Shown here: positions 27,307 through 35,991 of the stretch, one piece after another | Layout of the letters: each line of letters starts with the position of its first letter | How positions within the stretch are numbered: position 1 is the stretch's first letter | NCBI RefSeq assembly: GCF_000739085.1 | Contig: NZ_CP009110.1 | Location: 1,178,001 to 1,242,000, forward strand | DNA length: 64,000 bases | Direction: 5' to 3' | Source of the DNA: Amycolatopsis methanolica 239 | Lineage (GTDB): Bacteria; Actinomycetota; Actinomycetes; Mycobacteriales; Pseudonocardiaceae | Translations under genes and position numbers: made by a program | The notes under the pieces: model-generated | What the model saw: only the letters and a program-made list of their open reading frames with translations | Told to the model about the DNA's origin: nothing | Database searches by the model: none

Positions 27307-28479
27307 TCACAGTCGCTCGATGATCGTGGCGTTGGCCATGCCACCGGCTTCGCACATGGTCTGCAGGCCGAACCGGGCGTCGAGACGTTCCAGCGTCTCG
27401 ATCAGAGTGGAGGCGATGCGGACACCGGACGCACCGAGTGGATGGCCGAGGGCGATCGCCCCGCCGTGCCTGTTCAGCTTGTCTTCGGGCACCTCGAACT
27501 CACGTCGCCAGGCCAGCGGTACGCAGGCGAACGCTTCGTTGACCTCGAACGCGTCGATGTCCCGCACGTTGAGACCGGCCCGGCCGAGGACCTTCTGGGT
27601 CGCGGGGAGCACGCCCATCAGCATCAGCATCGGGTCATCTCCGGCGACAGCCGTCGTGTGGACCCGGGCCCGCGGGCGCAATCCCAGCCGCGCCGCCGCG
27701 TCCGCGCTCATCACCAGCGCGGCGGAGGCGCCGTCGGTCAGCGGCGAGGAATTGCCCGCGGTCACCCGCCAGTCGATTTCCGGGAAACGCTGTGCCATCC
27801 GCTCGTCGGCGAACGAGGGTTTCAGCCGGGACAGCTGCTCGACCGTGGTGCCCGGCCGGATCGTCTCGTCCTGGGTCAGCGGGCAGTCCGGCACCGCCAC
27901 CAGGTCCGCGGCGAACACGCCGTCGGCGGTCGCCGCCGCGGCCCGCTGATGTGACGCGCAAGCGTATTGGTCCAGCTCCTCGCGGCTCAGTTTCCACCGC
28001 GCGGCGACCAGTTCGGCGGCCGTCCCCTGCTGGATCAACCCGCCGGGGAACCGGTCGGCGACACCGGTGCCGGAGGGGTCGGCGTCGCCGACGTTCGACC
28101 AGAGCGGAGCCAGGCTCATCGACTCGACGCCGCAGGCGATGAGCACGTCGGCGGCGCCGGCGAGCACCGTGTGCGCCGCGAAGTGCAGCGCCTGCTGGCT
28201 GGAACCGCACTGGCGGTCCACGGTCGTGGCCGGCACGGACACCGGGAAACCGGCGGCCAGCACGGCGCTGCGCGTGATGTTCGCCGCCTGCACACCGGCC
28301 TGGGTGACGCAACCACCGATCACGTCCTCCACCAGCGCCGGGTCGATTTCGTTGCGGGCCAGCAGCTCTCGCAAGGTCGCGGCGAGCAGGTCCACCGGAT
28401 GCAGCTGCGTCAGCGCCCCGCCCGGTTTGCCCTTGCCGCTCGGCGTGCGAACCACGTCGACGATGACCGCGTCACGCAT
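27307..28479 (-). CDS. Thiolase (acetyl-CoA acyltransferase)
   Basis: Degradative-type thiolase, 390 residues, cleaving a 3-ketoacyl-CoA with CoA. The nucleophile is Cys91 in DRQCGSSQQAL; the C-terminal catalytic His lies in NRHGGAIALGHPLGASG (about 345) and the second Cys in TMCEAGGMANATI (about 377). NEAFA and the loop features are conserved. It overlaps the acyl-CoA dehydrogenase gene by 8 nt and therefore belongs to the same transcription unit. It should provide the terminal beta-oxidation step of this operon. Confidence 0.93.
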   Translation of the reverse strand: MRDAVIVDVVRTPSGKGKPGGALTQLHPVDLLAATLRELLARNEIDPALVEDVIGGCVTQAGVQAANITRSAVLAAGFPVSVPATTVDRQCGSSQQALHFAAHTVLAGAADVLIACGVESMSLAPLWSNVGDADPSGTGVADRFPGGLIQQGTAAELVAARWKLSREELDQYACASHQRAAAATADGVFAADLVAVPDCPLTQDETIRPGTTVEQLSRLKPSFADERMAQRFPEIDWRVTAGNSSPLTDGASAALVMSADAAARLGLRPRARVHTTAVAGDDPMLMLMGVLPATQKVLGRAGLNVRDIDAFEVNEAFACVPLAWRREFEVPEDKLNRHGGAIALGHPLGASGVRIASTLIETLERLDARFGLQTMCEAGGMANATIIERL

Positions 28480-29641
28480 CGACGGGGCCTCCGAACGCGT
28501 CGTCGAACCGGTAGCCGGCGAGAATCTCCCGGGCCGCCACCATGTACTGGATCGTGGGACTGCCTTCCTCCAGCCAGTTCAGCCGGGCGTCCCGGTAGAG
28601 CCGCTCGATCGGGAACTGCCTGGTGTAGCCGATGCCGCCGTGCACGAGCAGCGCCCGGTCGGTCACCCGGCCGACGGCTTCGAGGCCGAACTGCTTGCAC
28701 ATCGACGCCTCGGCGGGAATGCGCCGGCCGGCATCCCATTTGGCGGCCGCGTCGGCCAGCATGCCGCGCAGTGCGTAGACGTCCATCGCCATCTCGGCCA
28801 CGTAGCGCTGCACCGCCTGGCGCTGCGCGATCGGCTTGCCGAAGGTGACTCGCTCGTTGGCGCGCTGTACCGACAGTTCCAGTGCCCGTTCCGCCGTGCC
28901 GAGCGAGCTCGCGGCCACCAGCACCCGGGAGATCTCCAGCGCCCGCTCGAGGTGCTCCTGCCCTTGGCCTTCGCCGCCGATCAGCGCGGAGACGGGTACC
29001 CGCGCCTCGGTGAAGGTCAGCCGCCCGTGCTCACCGCCCTTGCAGCCCATCGTTTCCGGCAGTGGCTCGATCCGGAATCCTGGGGTGTCGCGCTCCACCA
29101 GCAACGCGGACACCTCGGTCGCGGAGGTCTTGGCCATCACCATGAAGTGCGACGCGAAGTCCGAGTTGGTGATGAGCCATTTCGTGCCGTTGAGGACGTA
29201 ATGCGTCCCCTCCCGCCGCGCGGTGGTGCCCAGGTCGGCGCCGGTGCCGTGCTCGGGCTCGGTCAGCGCGAACGCCAGCGAGCGCTCACCGGTCGCGGCG
29301 CCCGAGAGCACCGCGTCCTTCTGCGCCGGGTCACCGATCTCGGAAAGCGCGTGTGCGAACGAATTGTGCACGTGCACGAGCGCGCGAATGCCACCCTGGA
29401 CCTTGGCGAATTCGGCGATGATCGGCAGGTACTGCCCGATCGTGAGGCCGTATCCGCCGTATTCGGACGGAACCAGCAGACCGAACGCCCCGCAGTCGCG
29501 CAGAATCGGCCAGACCTTTTCGCGCGGAATGTGCTCTTCGTTCTCGATCTGCTCCGCCAAGGGGTCCAGCTCGTCCCAGATCGCGGCGAAGACCCGATCG
29601 CGAATTGTCCGGTAGTCGGTTGCATTGCCTGCGCTGGCCAA
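28472..29641 (-). CDS. Acyl-CoA dehydrogenase
   Basis: FAD-dependent acyl-CoA dehydrogenase of 389 residues with all three domains. It shows FALTEPEHGTGADLGTTA (about 125-142) and YVLNGTKWLITNSDFASHF in the middle domain, VHGGIGYTRQFPIER in the C-terminal domain, and the catalytic-Glu position in WLEEGSPTIQYMVA. It introduces an alpha,beta double bond into an acyl-CoA and passes electrons to ETF. It is the first enzyme gene after TetR (56 nt) and overlaps the thiolase start. Confidence 0.92.
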   Translation of the reverse strand: MASAGNATDYRTIRDRVFAAIWDELDPLAEQIENEEHIPREKVWPILRDCGAFGLLVPSEYGGYGLTIGQYLPIIAEFAKVQGGIRALVHVHNSFAHALSEIGDPAQKDAVLSGAATGERSLAFALTEPEHGTGADLGTTARREGTHYVLNGTKWLITNSDFASHFMVMAKTSATEVSALLVERDTPGFRIEPLPETMGCKGGEHGRLTFTEARVPVSALIGGEGQGQEHLERALEISRVLVAASSLGTAERALELSVQRANERVTFGKPIAQRQAVQRYVAEMAMDVYALRGMLADAAAKWDAGRRIPAEASMCKQFGLEAVGRVTDRALLVHGGIGYTRQFPIERLYRDARLNWLEEGSPTIQYMVAAREILAGYRFDDAFGGPVDA

Positions 29642-29697
29642 CAGAAAACATCTCCTTCACGTCGTTGCGGCGGGCCGCCGCCCGGGGTGCGGGATCC

Positions 29698-30312
29698 TCA
29701 GCTGTTCGCGGTGAACGAACGATATTCCGCATCGCCGGTTTCAGTCAGTATTCCGCGGAACAACAGATCACAGAAATACCGCGCCACTTCCTCGGGTTGC
29801 ATCTTGCCGTCCGGCCGCAACCACAGGTACGAATAGTTGTGCATACCGAGGACGGCCTTTATCAGAAGTGGGTCGGCGCGGCGGAACGTCCCCTCGGAGA
29901 CGCCCTGTCGCAGAATACTCATCCAGACGTCCTCGAACCGGTCCCGAAGTTCGAAAACCCGCTCTCGGCGTTCCCCGGTGAGCGCGCCGATCTCGCGGAA
30001 GAAGACCGTGACCTCGTCCAGATCGTCGTGAATGGTGCGAATGAGCCGCTCGCTCAAGCGGAGCAGTTTGTCGGTGGCGGGCCGTTCTTCCTTCGCCAGT
30101 CGCTCGCCGAACTCCACCATTTTCGCCACGTGCCGCGAGGAGATCTCGTACAGCAGGTTTTCCTTGCTTCGGATGTAGTAGTAAAGCGCGCCGCGCTGCA
30201 GTCCGGCCGCGTCACCCAGCTCGGTCATCCCCGTGCCGTGGTAGCCACGCTGCGCGAACAGCCGCGCGGCTACCCGAAGAATCTGTTCCCATTTGTCGGC
30301 GCTGTCGCTCAC
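29698..30312 (-). CDS. TetR-family regulator of the acyl-CoA operon
   Basis: A 204-residue TetR-family repressor. The helix-turn-helix ARLFAQRGYHGTGMTELGDAAGLQRGALYYYIRSKENLL occupies about residues 15-52, followed by a ligand-binding domain of the TetR_C/KstR2-like kind. The GTG at 30312 is preferred to the upstream TTG 30324 because GGAG lies 6 nt before it. A perfect 16-bp palindrome is centred about 30 bp upstream, so autoregulation is very likely. The ligand is probably a CoA ester from the operon's pathway, as for KstR-type repressors (inference). Confidence 0.88.
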   Translation of the reverse strand: MSDSADKWEQILRVAARLFAQRGYHGTGMTELGDAAGLQRGALYYYIRSKENLLYEISSRHVAKMVEFGERLAKEERPATDKLLRLSERLIRTIHDDLDEVTVFFREIGALTGERRERVFELRDRFEDVWMSILRQGVSEGTFRRADPLLIKAVLGMHNYSYLWLRPDGKMQPEEVARYFCDLLFRGILTETGDAEYRSFTANS

Positions 30313-30334
30313 CCGCTGCTCCAATCGCTATCCT

Positions 30335-30350
30335 TGTACTGATCAGTACA
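30335..30350. promoter_or_regulatory. TetR operator, perfect palindrome
   Basis: TGTACTGATCAGTACA is a perfect 16-bp inverted repeat located 22 bp upstream of the TetR start codon. TetR repressors usually bind such sites over their own promoter. A related imperfect site lies in front of hyuA at 34913-34931. Confidence 0.75.
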
Positions 30351-30440
30351 TATTAGGCGCCGGGGTCAGTCCGGAGCGCGCAGCACGGGTTCTCGGTGAA
30401 GGTCTCCATCGCGGATTCTTCCTGCGGTCAGGCCGGATGC

Positions 30441-30485
30441 CGCCGCCGCCCCGCCTGCCACGCGGTGACAGGCGGGGCGGCGGCG
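30441..30485 (-). terminator. Strong hairpin downstream of hyuB
   Basis: A perfect 17-bp stem pairs CGCCGCCGCCCCGCCTG (30441-30457) with its complement at 30469-30485 around an 11-nt loop, 7 nt after the hyuB stop. It has no T-run. It probably separates hyuB from the TetR promoter. Confidence 0.7.
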
Positions 30486-30492
30486 GGCCGAC

Positions 30493-32655
30493 TCAGCGGA
30501 CGTCGGTACTGACGTTGAGGGCAGCGCCACAACCGGGGCAGAGGAATTCGGTGACGAACACCTTGGGAGATTCGGTTCGCTCCCTCGCCCAGCCGCCCTG
30601 CTCGGACGCCGCCTCGTGCGCCGGCCGATCCCTTCGCGCACAGGCCGTGCGCCAGTCTTTGCCGACCTCTGCAAGCGGCTCGCCGCATTGCTGGCAGCAA
30701 TACACCGTGCCGCCCTGACCGGAGACCAGCGTCAGCGAGAACCCGACGGGGCGCCCGGCCCCGCCGGACGGCCGGCTCGGCCGTTTCGCGGCGCCCGGCG
30801 TGCTTTCGCTGAGCCGTTTCTTGCGGATGTCCGCGCGGCGCCGCTCGGTGGCCGCACTGTCCGCGTCGAGGCTGTCGCCCTTGAACACCACGCCGTACAC
30901 GGCCTCCGCCACGGCCCGGTCGATGTAGCGGTCTCGCACATCGGCGGCGACGAGGCGCGGGTCGCGGGTGAGCGGGTCGCCGAGGCCACCGCCGCCGCCC
31001 TCGAACTGGATGAACACGTCACCCCTGCGGACCGGGACATTGGCCTGCTTGCCGTCCAGATCCGTGACGTCCCCGGTGATGGACTCGCGGGTAAGCGGTT
31101 TCCGGTCCGCGGTGAGCGCCACCACGTTGGTGTTCGTGATCAGCTGGTATCCGCTGGTGGAACCGGGGAACCCGCCGTCGACCCCGGCCGGCGGGATCTG
31201 CCAGCAGGAGGAGAACACCGTTTCGTAGCCCAGCGAGACGCCGTCCGAGGTCCAGGCGAAGTCGATGCCCTGCCCGCCGCGGAACCGGCCTGGCCCGCCG
31301 GAATTGGTGTTCAGCCGCCGCCACAGGTAATGGACCGGGAAGCTGAGCTCGTTCAGCTCGATGTCCGGGAGCCCGTTGCTGACCTGCGTCAAGGTTCCCG
31401 CCGCGTCCATACCGTCCACCATGGTCTGCGCACCGCCACCGGCACCGCCACCGTTCATGTCCAGCATGACGAACTGGTTTCCGTCGTCATCGGCGCCGGC
31501 GAACACCCCGCCGATCCAGCCGTCGTGGAACGGTGCCATCGCATGTGAGCGCACGAACGGGTCGTCACTTTCGGCCATCAGCTCCGACAGCATCCGGGTG
31601 AGCAGCTTCATCACGTGCATGCCGGTTTCCATGTGCCCGGACGACGACGGTGCCGGCATCTGCACGTTCACCAGGGACGCCTCGGGGAGGTTCATCCGCA
31701 GGCACTTGAAGAATCCCTCGTTGAACGCCACGTCCGGGGCCAGCATGAGCATCAGCGGGGTCACCGCGACGCCCCACATCGCACCCTCGGCGATGTTGAC
31801 GAACCCGTCGGTCTGCGGGTCCGTGCCGGTGAAGTCCAGGTTGATGACGCCGTCCTCGACGGTCATCGCGCACCGCACGGTGAACACGTCGTTGGCGTGA
31901 CCGTTGTGCTCGATGTTCTCCTTGCCGACCACCGTTTTGTTCGGCAGCTTGGTGATCCGGTCACGCAGCGTCTGCTCGGAAAGACTGGTGTTGACGTCCA
32001 CGTAACGGCGGAAGTCCGCCAGCCCGTGCCGGGCGATCAGGTCGACCACCCGGCGTTCGCCGACCGAGGTGGCCGCGAGAAAGCACCGCAGGTCGTTGTA
32101 GTTACGGGAGGCCAGCCGGAAGTTCGCGTCGATCAGCCGCCGGACGTCCTCGGAGACCTTGCCCTTCTCCATGAACTTGATACCGGGGAAGCGCAACGCC
32201 TCGCCGTAGCAGTCGATCGCCGCGGGCGCGAAACCGCCGGGGGACATCCCGCCGACGTCCAGGATGTGCCCTTCCGACCAGCACCACGCCACCAGCTCGT
32301 CCTCGAAGAAGATCGGCCGGACGATCCCGACGTCCGGCGGATGGCAGGCCCCGGTGGTGTAGGGATCGTTGCAGATGAACGCGTCCCCGGGATAGATCTC
32401 GTCTCGTGGCACGCTGGCCAGAATGTGCTGGACCGACTTGCGGGCCGGGCCGGCATGCCAGGTCATGTACCCGGAGAAGGCGATGATGCCGCCTTCGGGG
32501 TCCGCGATGAACGTGGAGAAGTCCACCGCCTCGGTGACGATCGGGTCACCGGAGGTCCGGATCATGACGGTGCCCATCTCCTGGGCGATGTTGTACAACT
32601 GCTGACGCATGATCTCGGCGGTGACGAGATCGACTTCTTGTTCCGCAGCGGTCAT
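30493..32655 (-). CDS. HyuB-type carboxylase/hydantoinase subunit with C-terminal zinc-ribbon
   Basis: Residues 1 to about 560 are a hydantoinase B / acetone-carboxylase alpha-like domain (MRQQLYNIAQEMGTVMIRTS, FICNDPYTTGACHPPD, EGHILDVGGMSPGG, NSGGPGRFRGGQG). After a basic linker, the last about 75 residues contain two cysteine pairs, YCCQQCGEPL and FLCPGCGAAL, resembling the small zinc-binding subunit of acetone/acetophenone carboxylases. The protein is thus an apparent fusion, 720 residues. With HyuA it would form an ATP-dependent carboxylase or amidohydrolase acting on a ketone or cyclic amide. ATG 32655; 37 nt separate it from hyuA. Exact reaction unknown. Confidence 0.85.
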   Translation of the reverse strand: MTAAEQEVDLVTAEIMRQQLYNIAQEMGTVMIRTSGDPIVTEAVDFSTFIADPEGGIIAFSGYMTWHAGPARKSVQHILASVPRDEIYPGDAFICNDPYTTGACHPPDVGIVRPIFFEDELVAWCWSEGHILDVGGMSPGGFAPAAIDCYGEALRFPGIKFMEKGKVSEDVRRLIDANFRLASRNYNDLRCFLAATSVGERRVVDLIARHGLADFRRYVDVNTSLSEQTLRDRITKLPNKTVVGKENIEHNGHANDVFTVRCAMTVEDGVINLDFTGTDPQTDGFVNIAEGAMWGVAVTPLMLMLAPDVAFNEGFFKCLRMNLPEASLVNVQMPAPSSSGHMETGMHVMKLLTRMLSELMAESDDPFVRSHAMAPFHDGWIGGVFAGADDDGNQFVMLDMNGGGAGGGAQTMVDGMDAAGTLTQVSNGLPDIELNELSFPVHYLWRRLNTNSGGPGRFRGGQGIDFAWTSDGVSLGYETVFSSCWQIPPAGVDGGFPGSTSGYQLITNTNVVALTADRKPLTRESITGDVTDLDGKQANVPVRRGDVFIQFEGGGGGLGDPLTRDPRLVAADVRDRYIDRAVAEAVYGVVFKGDSLDADSAATERRRADIRKKRLSESTPGAAKRPSRPSGGAGRPVGFSLTLVSGQGGTVYCCQQCGEPLAEVGKDWRTACARRDRPAHEAASEQGGWARERTESPKVFVTEFLCPGCGAALNVSTDVR

Positions 32656-32692
32656 CCTTGACGCCTCTTTTCGGACAGAGCGGATTTCCAGG

Positions 32693-34768
32693 TCACAGGA
32701 GGGTGTCGATCAGGAGGTTCCGGCTGGCGTCGAGCACCCCGCGCGACCCCTCCGGAAGGAAGATCGTGGTCTGCTTCTTCTCGATCACCGCGGGCCCGCT
32801 GACCGCCCGGCCGACCGCGAGCAGGTCGCCGTCGAAGACCGGGATGGTGATCTGCTCCCCGGTCGCGGGGAGGGTGACCGTGCGGTTCGCCTTCTCCGCC
32901 TGGCCACCGGCGGTGTTCGCGACGGAACCGCCCTCGTAGCGATACTTGCGGGTGCTCGCCTTGGCCTCCACGCGCACGGCCATCATCACCACGCCGGCGT
33001 CGACCCACGCGGTGCCCGGGCCGTACTCCGCCTCGTACATCTCCGGGAAGCGCTCCGCCAGCTCTTCCAGCGCGGCCTGATCCACCTCGTGGTCGGGCAG
33101 CGGCACCGTGAGCTCGAAGATCTGGCCCTGGAACTTCAGGTCGCCGAAGCGCTGGACCACGATCTCGTCGTCGGCGTAACCGCTGGTGCGCAGATTCTGC
33201 CTCGCCGAATCCTCCAGATCGCCCAGCACCGCGTTGACGTCGTCGACGGGCTGCCCCGGCGTCCAGAACCGGCTCTTGGATGGCACGCGGAGGTCGTCGG
33301 AGGCCAGCAGTCCGCTGGCCGAGAACACCGCGGAGGCGTTGGGCACCAACGCCTGCTTGATGCCGAGCTCCCGGCAGATGTCGACCAGGAACAACGGTGT
33401 CGCGCCACCGTAGGCGAAGAAGGTGAACACCCGCGGGTCGTGTCCACGCTCGACGGTGATGCCGCGGACGGCGTTGGACATCGAGGCCACCACCACGCGA
33501 TACATCGCGGCCGCGGTCTCCTCCAGCGACATGCCGACCTGCTTGCCCAGCTGCCTGAACGCGTCATCGGAGGCGTCCTTCAGCAGCTTCGCCCGACCAC
33601 CGAGGAAGTAGTTCGGATCGATGAATCCCAGCGATACCATCGCATCGGTGACGGTCGGCTGGTCGCCGCCGCGGCCGTAGCAGACCGGACCGGGGTCCGC
33701 GCCGGCACTTTGCGGACCTGCCTGCAGCAGGCCACGCGGATCGGCCCAGCCGATGCTGCCTCCACCGGAGCCGATCGCCACAACGTCCACTTTGGTCAGC
33801 CCGGTGAGCAGGTTCTGCACATAGGACCGGGCACTCATCGTCAGTCGGTTGTCCGCGATCACCGAGGTGTCGAAGCTGGTACCACCCATGTCGCCGGTGA
33901 TCACGTTCGGAATCCCGAGCTCCTTGGCCAGCTCGTTGGCCCCGACCACACCGCCGACCGGGCCCGAGTCCAGCAGCACGATCGGCACCTCACGCGCTTC
34001 CTCCGCGCTGAGGCTGCCGCCCGATGCCTGCATGAACGCCACCGGAACCCGCAGACCGCGCCTCGTCAACGCCTCGGTCATCTCGTCCACGTAGCGCGCC
34101 ACCTTCGGCGCGGTGAACGCGTTGAGCACGGTGGTGACCGACCGTTCGTACTCGCGGATCATCGGGTAGATGCGCGAAGACAGACTCACATGCACATCCG
34201 GGAAGAGCTTGCCGATCAGTTCGCCGGCCAGTTGTTCGTGTGTGTCGTTGAGAAACGACCACAGGAACGTGACCGCGATGGACTCGACCCGCTGTACTTC
34301 GACAAGGTGGCGGATCGCCTTTTCACAGGCGTCCATATCCAGTGCCGTCACGACTTCGCCACGCTTGTCGACTCGCTCCGGGACCTCCAGGATCGCCTCG
34401 CGCGGCGCGATGTCCGGCACGTTGAGCTGATCGTGATGATCACGGGCGTCGGAACGCGGCGACCGGGCGATCCGCAGCGAGTCACCGAAACCCTCGGTGG
34501 CCAGGACGCCGACCCGGGCACCACGCAGCTCGGCGATGCTGTTCGTCACGATCGTGGTGCCGTGCACGAACCGGCCGCACCCCGCGAGCAGTACGTCCAG
34601 CGATACGCCAACTTGGGCGGCGACTGCCTCGAGCGCGCCCACCAAACCGTCGAGCAGGTGATCCGGAGTCGTCGACGCCTTGTCCGCCCAGAGATTGCCG
34701 CTTTCGTCGATGACCACGGCGTCGGTGAAGGTGCCTCCCATGTCGACGCCTATTTGATATTGGGCCAC
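32693..34768 (-). CDS. HyuA-type ATP-binding subunit
   Basis: Hydantoinase/oxoprolinase A and acetone-carboxylase beta-like protein of 691 residues. ASKHA-type nucleotide-binding motifs are visible: YQIGVDMGGTFTDAVVIDE at the N-terminus, GRFVHGTTIVTNSI (about 75), ITGDMGGTSFDTSVI (about 290) and VVAIGSGGGSIGW. The GTG at 34768 is chosen because GGGAGAAG is correctly placed before it; an ATG 13 codons earlier has no support. First gene of the hyuA-hyuB operon, preceded by a site resembling the TetR operator. Confidence 0.88.
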   Translation of the reverse strand: MAQYQIGVDMGGTFTDAVVIDESGNLWADKASTTPDHLLDGLVGALEAVAAQVGVSLDVLLAGCGRFVHGTTIVTNSIAELRGARVGVLATEGFGDSLRIARSPRSDARDHHDQLNVPDIAPREAILEVPERVDKRGEVVTALDMDACEKAIRHLVEVQRVESIAVTFLWSFLNDTHEQLAGELIGKLFPDVHVSLSSRIYPMIREYERSVTTVLNAFTAPKVARYVDEMTEALTRRGLRVPVAFMQASGGSLSAEEAREVPIVLLDSGPVGGVVGANELAKELGIPNVITGDMGGTSFDTSVIADNRLTMSARSYVQNLLTGLTKVDVVAIGSGGGSIGWADPRGLLQAGPQSAGADPGPVCYGRGGDQPTVTDAMVSLGFIDPNYFLGGRAKLLKDASDDAFRQLGKQVGMSLEETAAAMYRVVVASMSNAVRGITVERGHDPRVFTFFAYGGATPLFLVDICRELGIKQALVPNASAVFSASGLLASDDLRVPSKSRFWTPGQPVDDVNAVLGDLEDSARQNLRTSGYADDEIVVQRFGDLKFQGQIFELTVPLPDHEVDQAALEELAERFPEMYEAEYGPGTAWVDAGVVMMAVRVEAKASTRKYRYEGGSVANTAGGQAEKANRTVTLPATGEQITIPVFDGDLLAVGRAVSGPAVIEKKQTTIFLPEGSRGVLDASRNLLIDTLL

Positions 34769-34912
34769 GCTTCTCCCTTCCGACCTCCGGACTTGATGCC
34801 GGACCACTGGGGTCTCGAGGTCGTTTTTCGGACAGCTGGACGTTGTCTGGTCATGGCTGGCTGGCTCGTGAACGTCAGGTTTCCGACACGTCCATCACGT
34901 GACGCCCGCCAC

Positions 34913-34931
34913 TGTCTGACCGATCAGTACA
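34913..34931. promoter_or_regulatory. Possible second TetR site upstream of hyuA
   Basis: TGTCTGACCGATCAGTACA keeps one complete half-site (TCAGTACA) of the palindrome at 30335-30350 and a degenerate opposite arm. It lies about 145 bp upstream of hyuA, within its likely promoter region, so one TetR protein may control both operons (inference). The rest of 34769-35191 shows no gene that I recognise. Confidence 0.45.
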
Positions 34932-35191
34932 CTAACTTCACCGGACGTCGGCAGTCAAGAAGCGAAAGCGGCGTCGGGGATGGTTCAGGACGCCGGGCAG
35001 CACTCCGAGAAAGTCGTAGAAGGGCACTGACCTGCGATTTCCCAGGGCGTCTACTGACAGCTGCTCTGGCGTTCGGCAGGCCGTCCGGCCCCACTGGCGG
35101 CACCCCTGTCCCGCCCCTGGGGTGCTCGCCTCGATGGTTCCCGGCGGAATGATGTTCGTACTCCTGCTCATCGGCGCGGTCATCCGCACCT

Positions 35192-35745
35192 TCACCCCGC
35201 ACACCGGGCTGTTCCCCGGCTCGTTCGCCGGTGCGCTCTTTCGAGGTTGAGGAACGTGATGCCGCTGGTGGTCGCGGACGCTCTCGTGGCGGTGGGGACC
35301 GCCGTGACTGCGCTGGCACCGGGTGATCGAATTCTCGTCAGCCGCTTGATCCGGGCCGACACGGTGAGCCCGTGCCGGGCGGACAGCCGGTGCAGCGTCC
35401 TGGTGGACATGAGGAACCCGCCGGCCACGCGCAGCAGCGTCAGGGCCGGATCGGTCAGGTTCTCCTCGATAAAGGTCTGGATCTGCCGGAGCTGGGCGCG
35501 GTCGGGCTGGGCCACGCTCGCGCCGTGGGCTCGGGCACGAGCCGAGCAAAGACACAGCGCTGTCCATTCTGGAATGTACCCGCGCGCACCTCGCGCCCTA
35601 CCAGCGCGTCCGCCGCCTCGAATTCTTCGACCTGCTCAAACCATTCGGGCAAACTCCGCTGCGTCGAACTCCGCGAACGCGAGAACACCACCGCCGCCGC
35701 AGACACCGAATGGTGCGACGACCAGTTCCCGGGTCTCAGGGGCAA
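35192..35745 (-). pseudogene. AraC-family regulator remnant
   Basis: One frame (about 35515-35330) has the first helix-turn-helix of an AraC/XylS domain: LRQIQTFIEENLTDPALTLL then LMSTRTLHRLSARHGLTVSA. The second helix-turn-helix is absent. Upstream, in another frame (35745-35455), a piece with LPEWFEQVEEFEAADALVG may be part of the N-terminal sensing domain. The two are out of frame and both truncated, so no functional regulator is encoded. It may once have controlled the adjacent catabolic genes. Confidence 0.55.
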
Positions 35746-35991
35746 CTGATCCTCATTGATGGGCGCGGGCGCGGCGCCGAGTGCTTTTGTGTGACGTGGT
35801 GTGAGTAGCTCTCGACTGAGCGCGATGCTTTGGTGCGGCTCAGGGCGGGTCGTTCAAGGGAGTGGAAAGTCGGTTTGGTGGTCGGTCGTGCGCGGCGCGA
35901 CGATGCGAGGACGGCGTCTGCGGGCGCCGGAGACAAGCAAGATCACCATGAGCCGACGAAGTTTCGGTTCCCAGACCGCGAGGGGCTGCGG

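Noticed and set aside
32609-35152. 847-codon plus-strand frame opposite hyuA and hyuB
   Set aside because: No domain or codon pattern; complementary to two well-supported genes.
35134-35250. Short plus-strand frame with a hydrophobic stretch (MMFVLLLIGAVIRTF) as a small membrane protein
   Set aside because: Only 38 codons, no ribosome site and no recognised family; most likely debris beside the AraC remnant.
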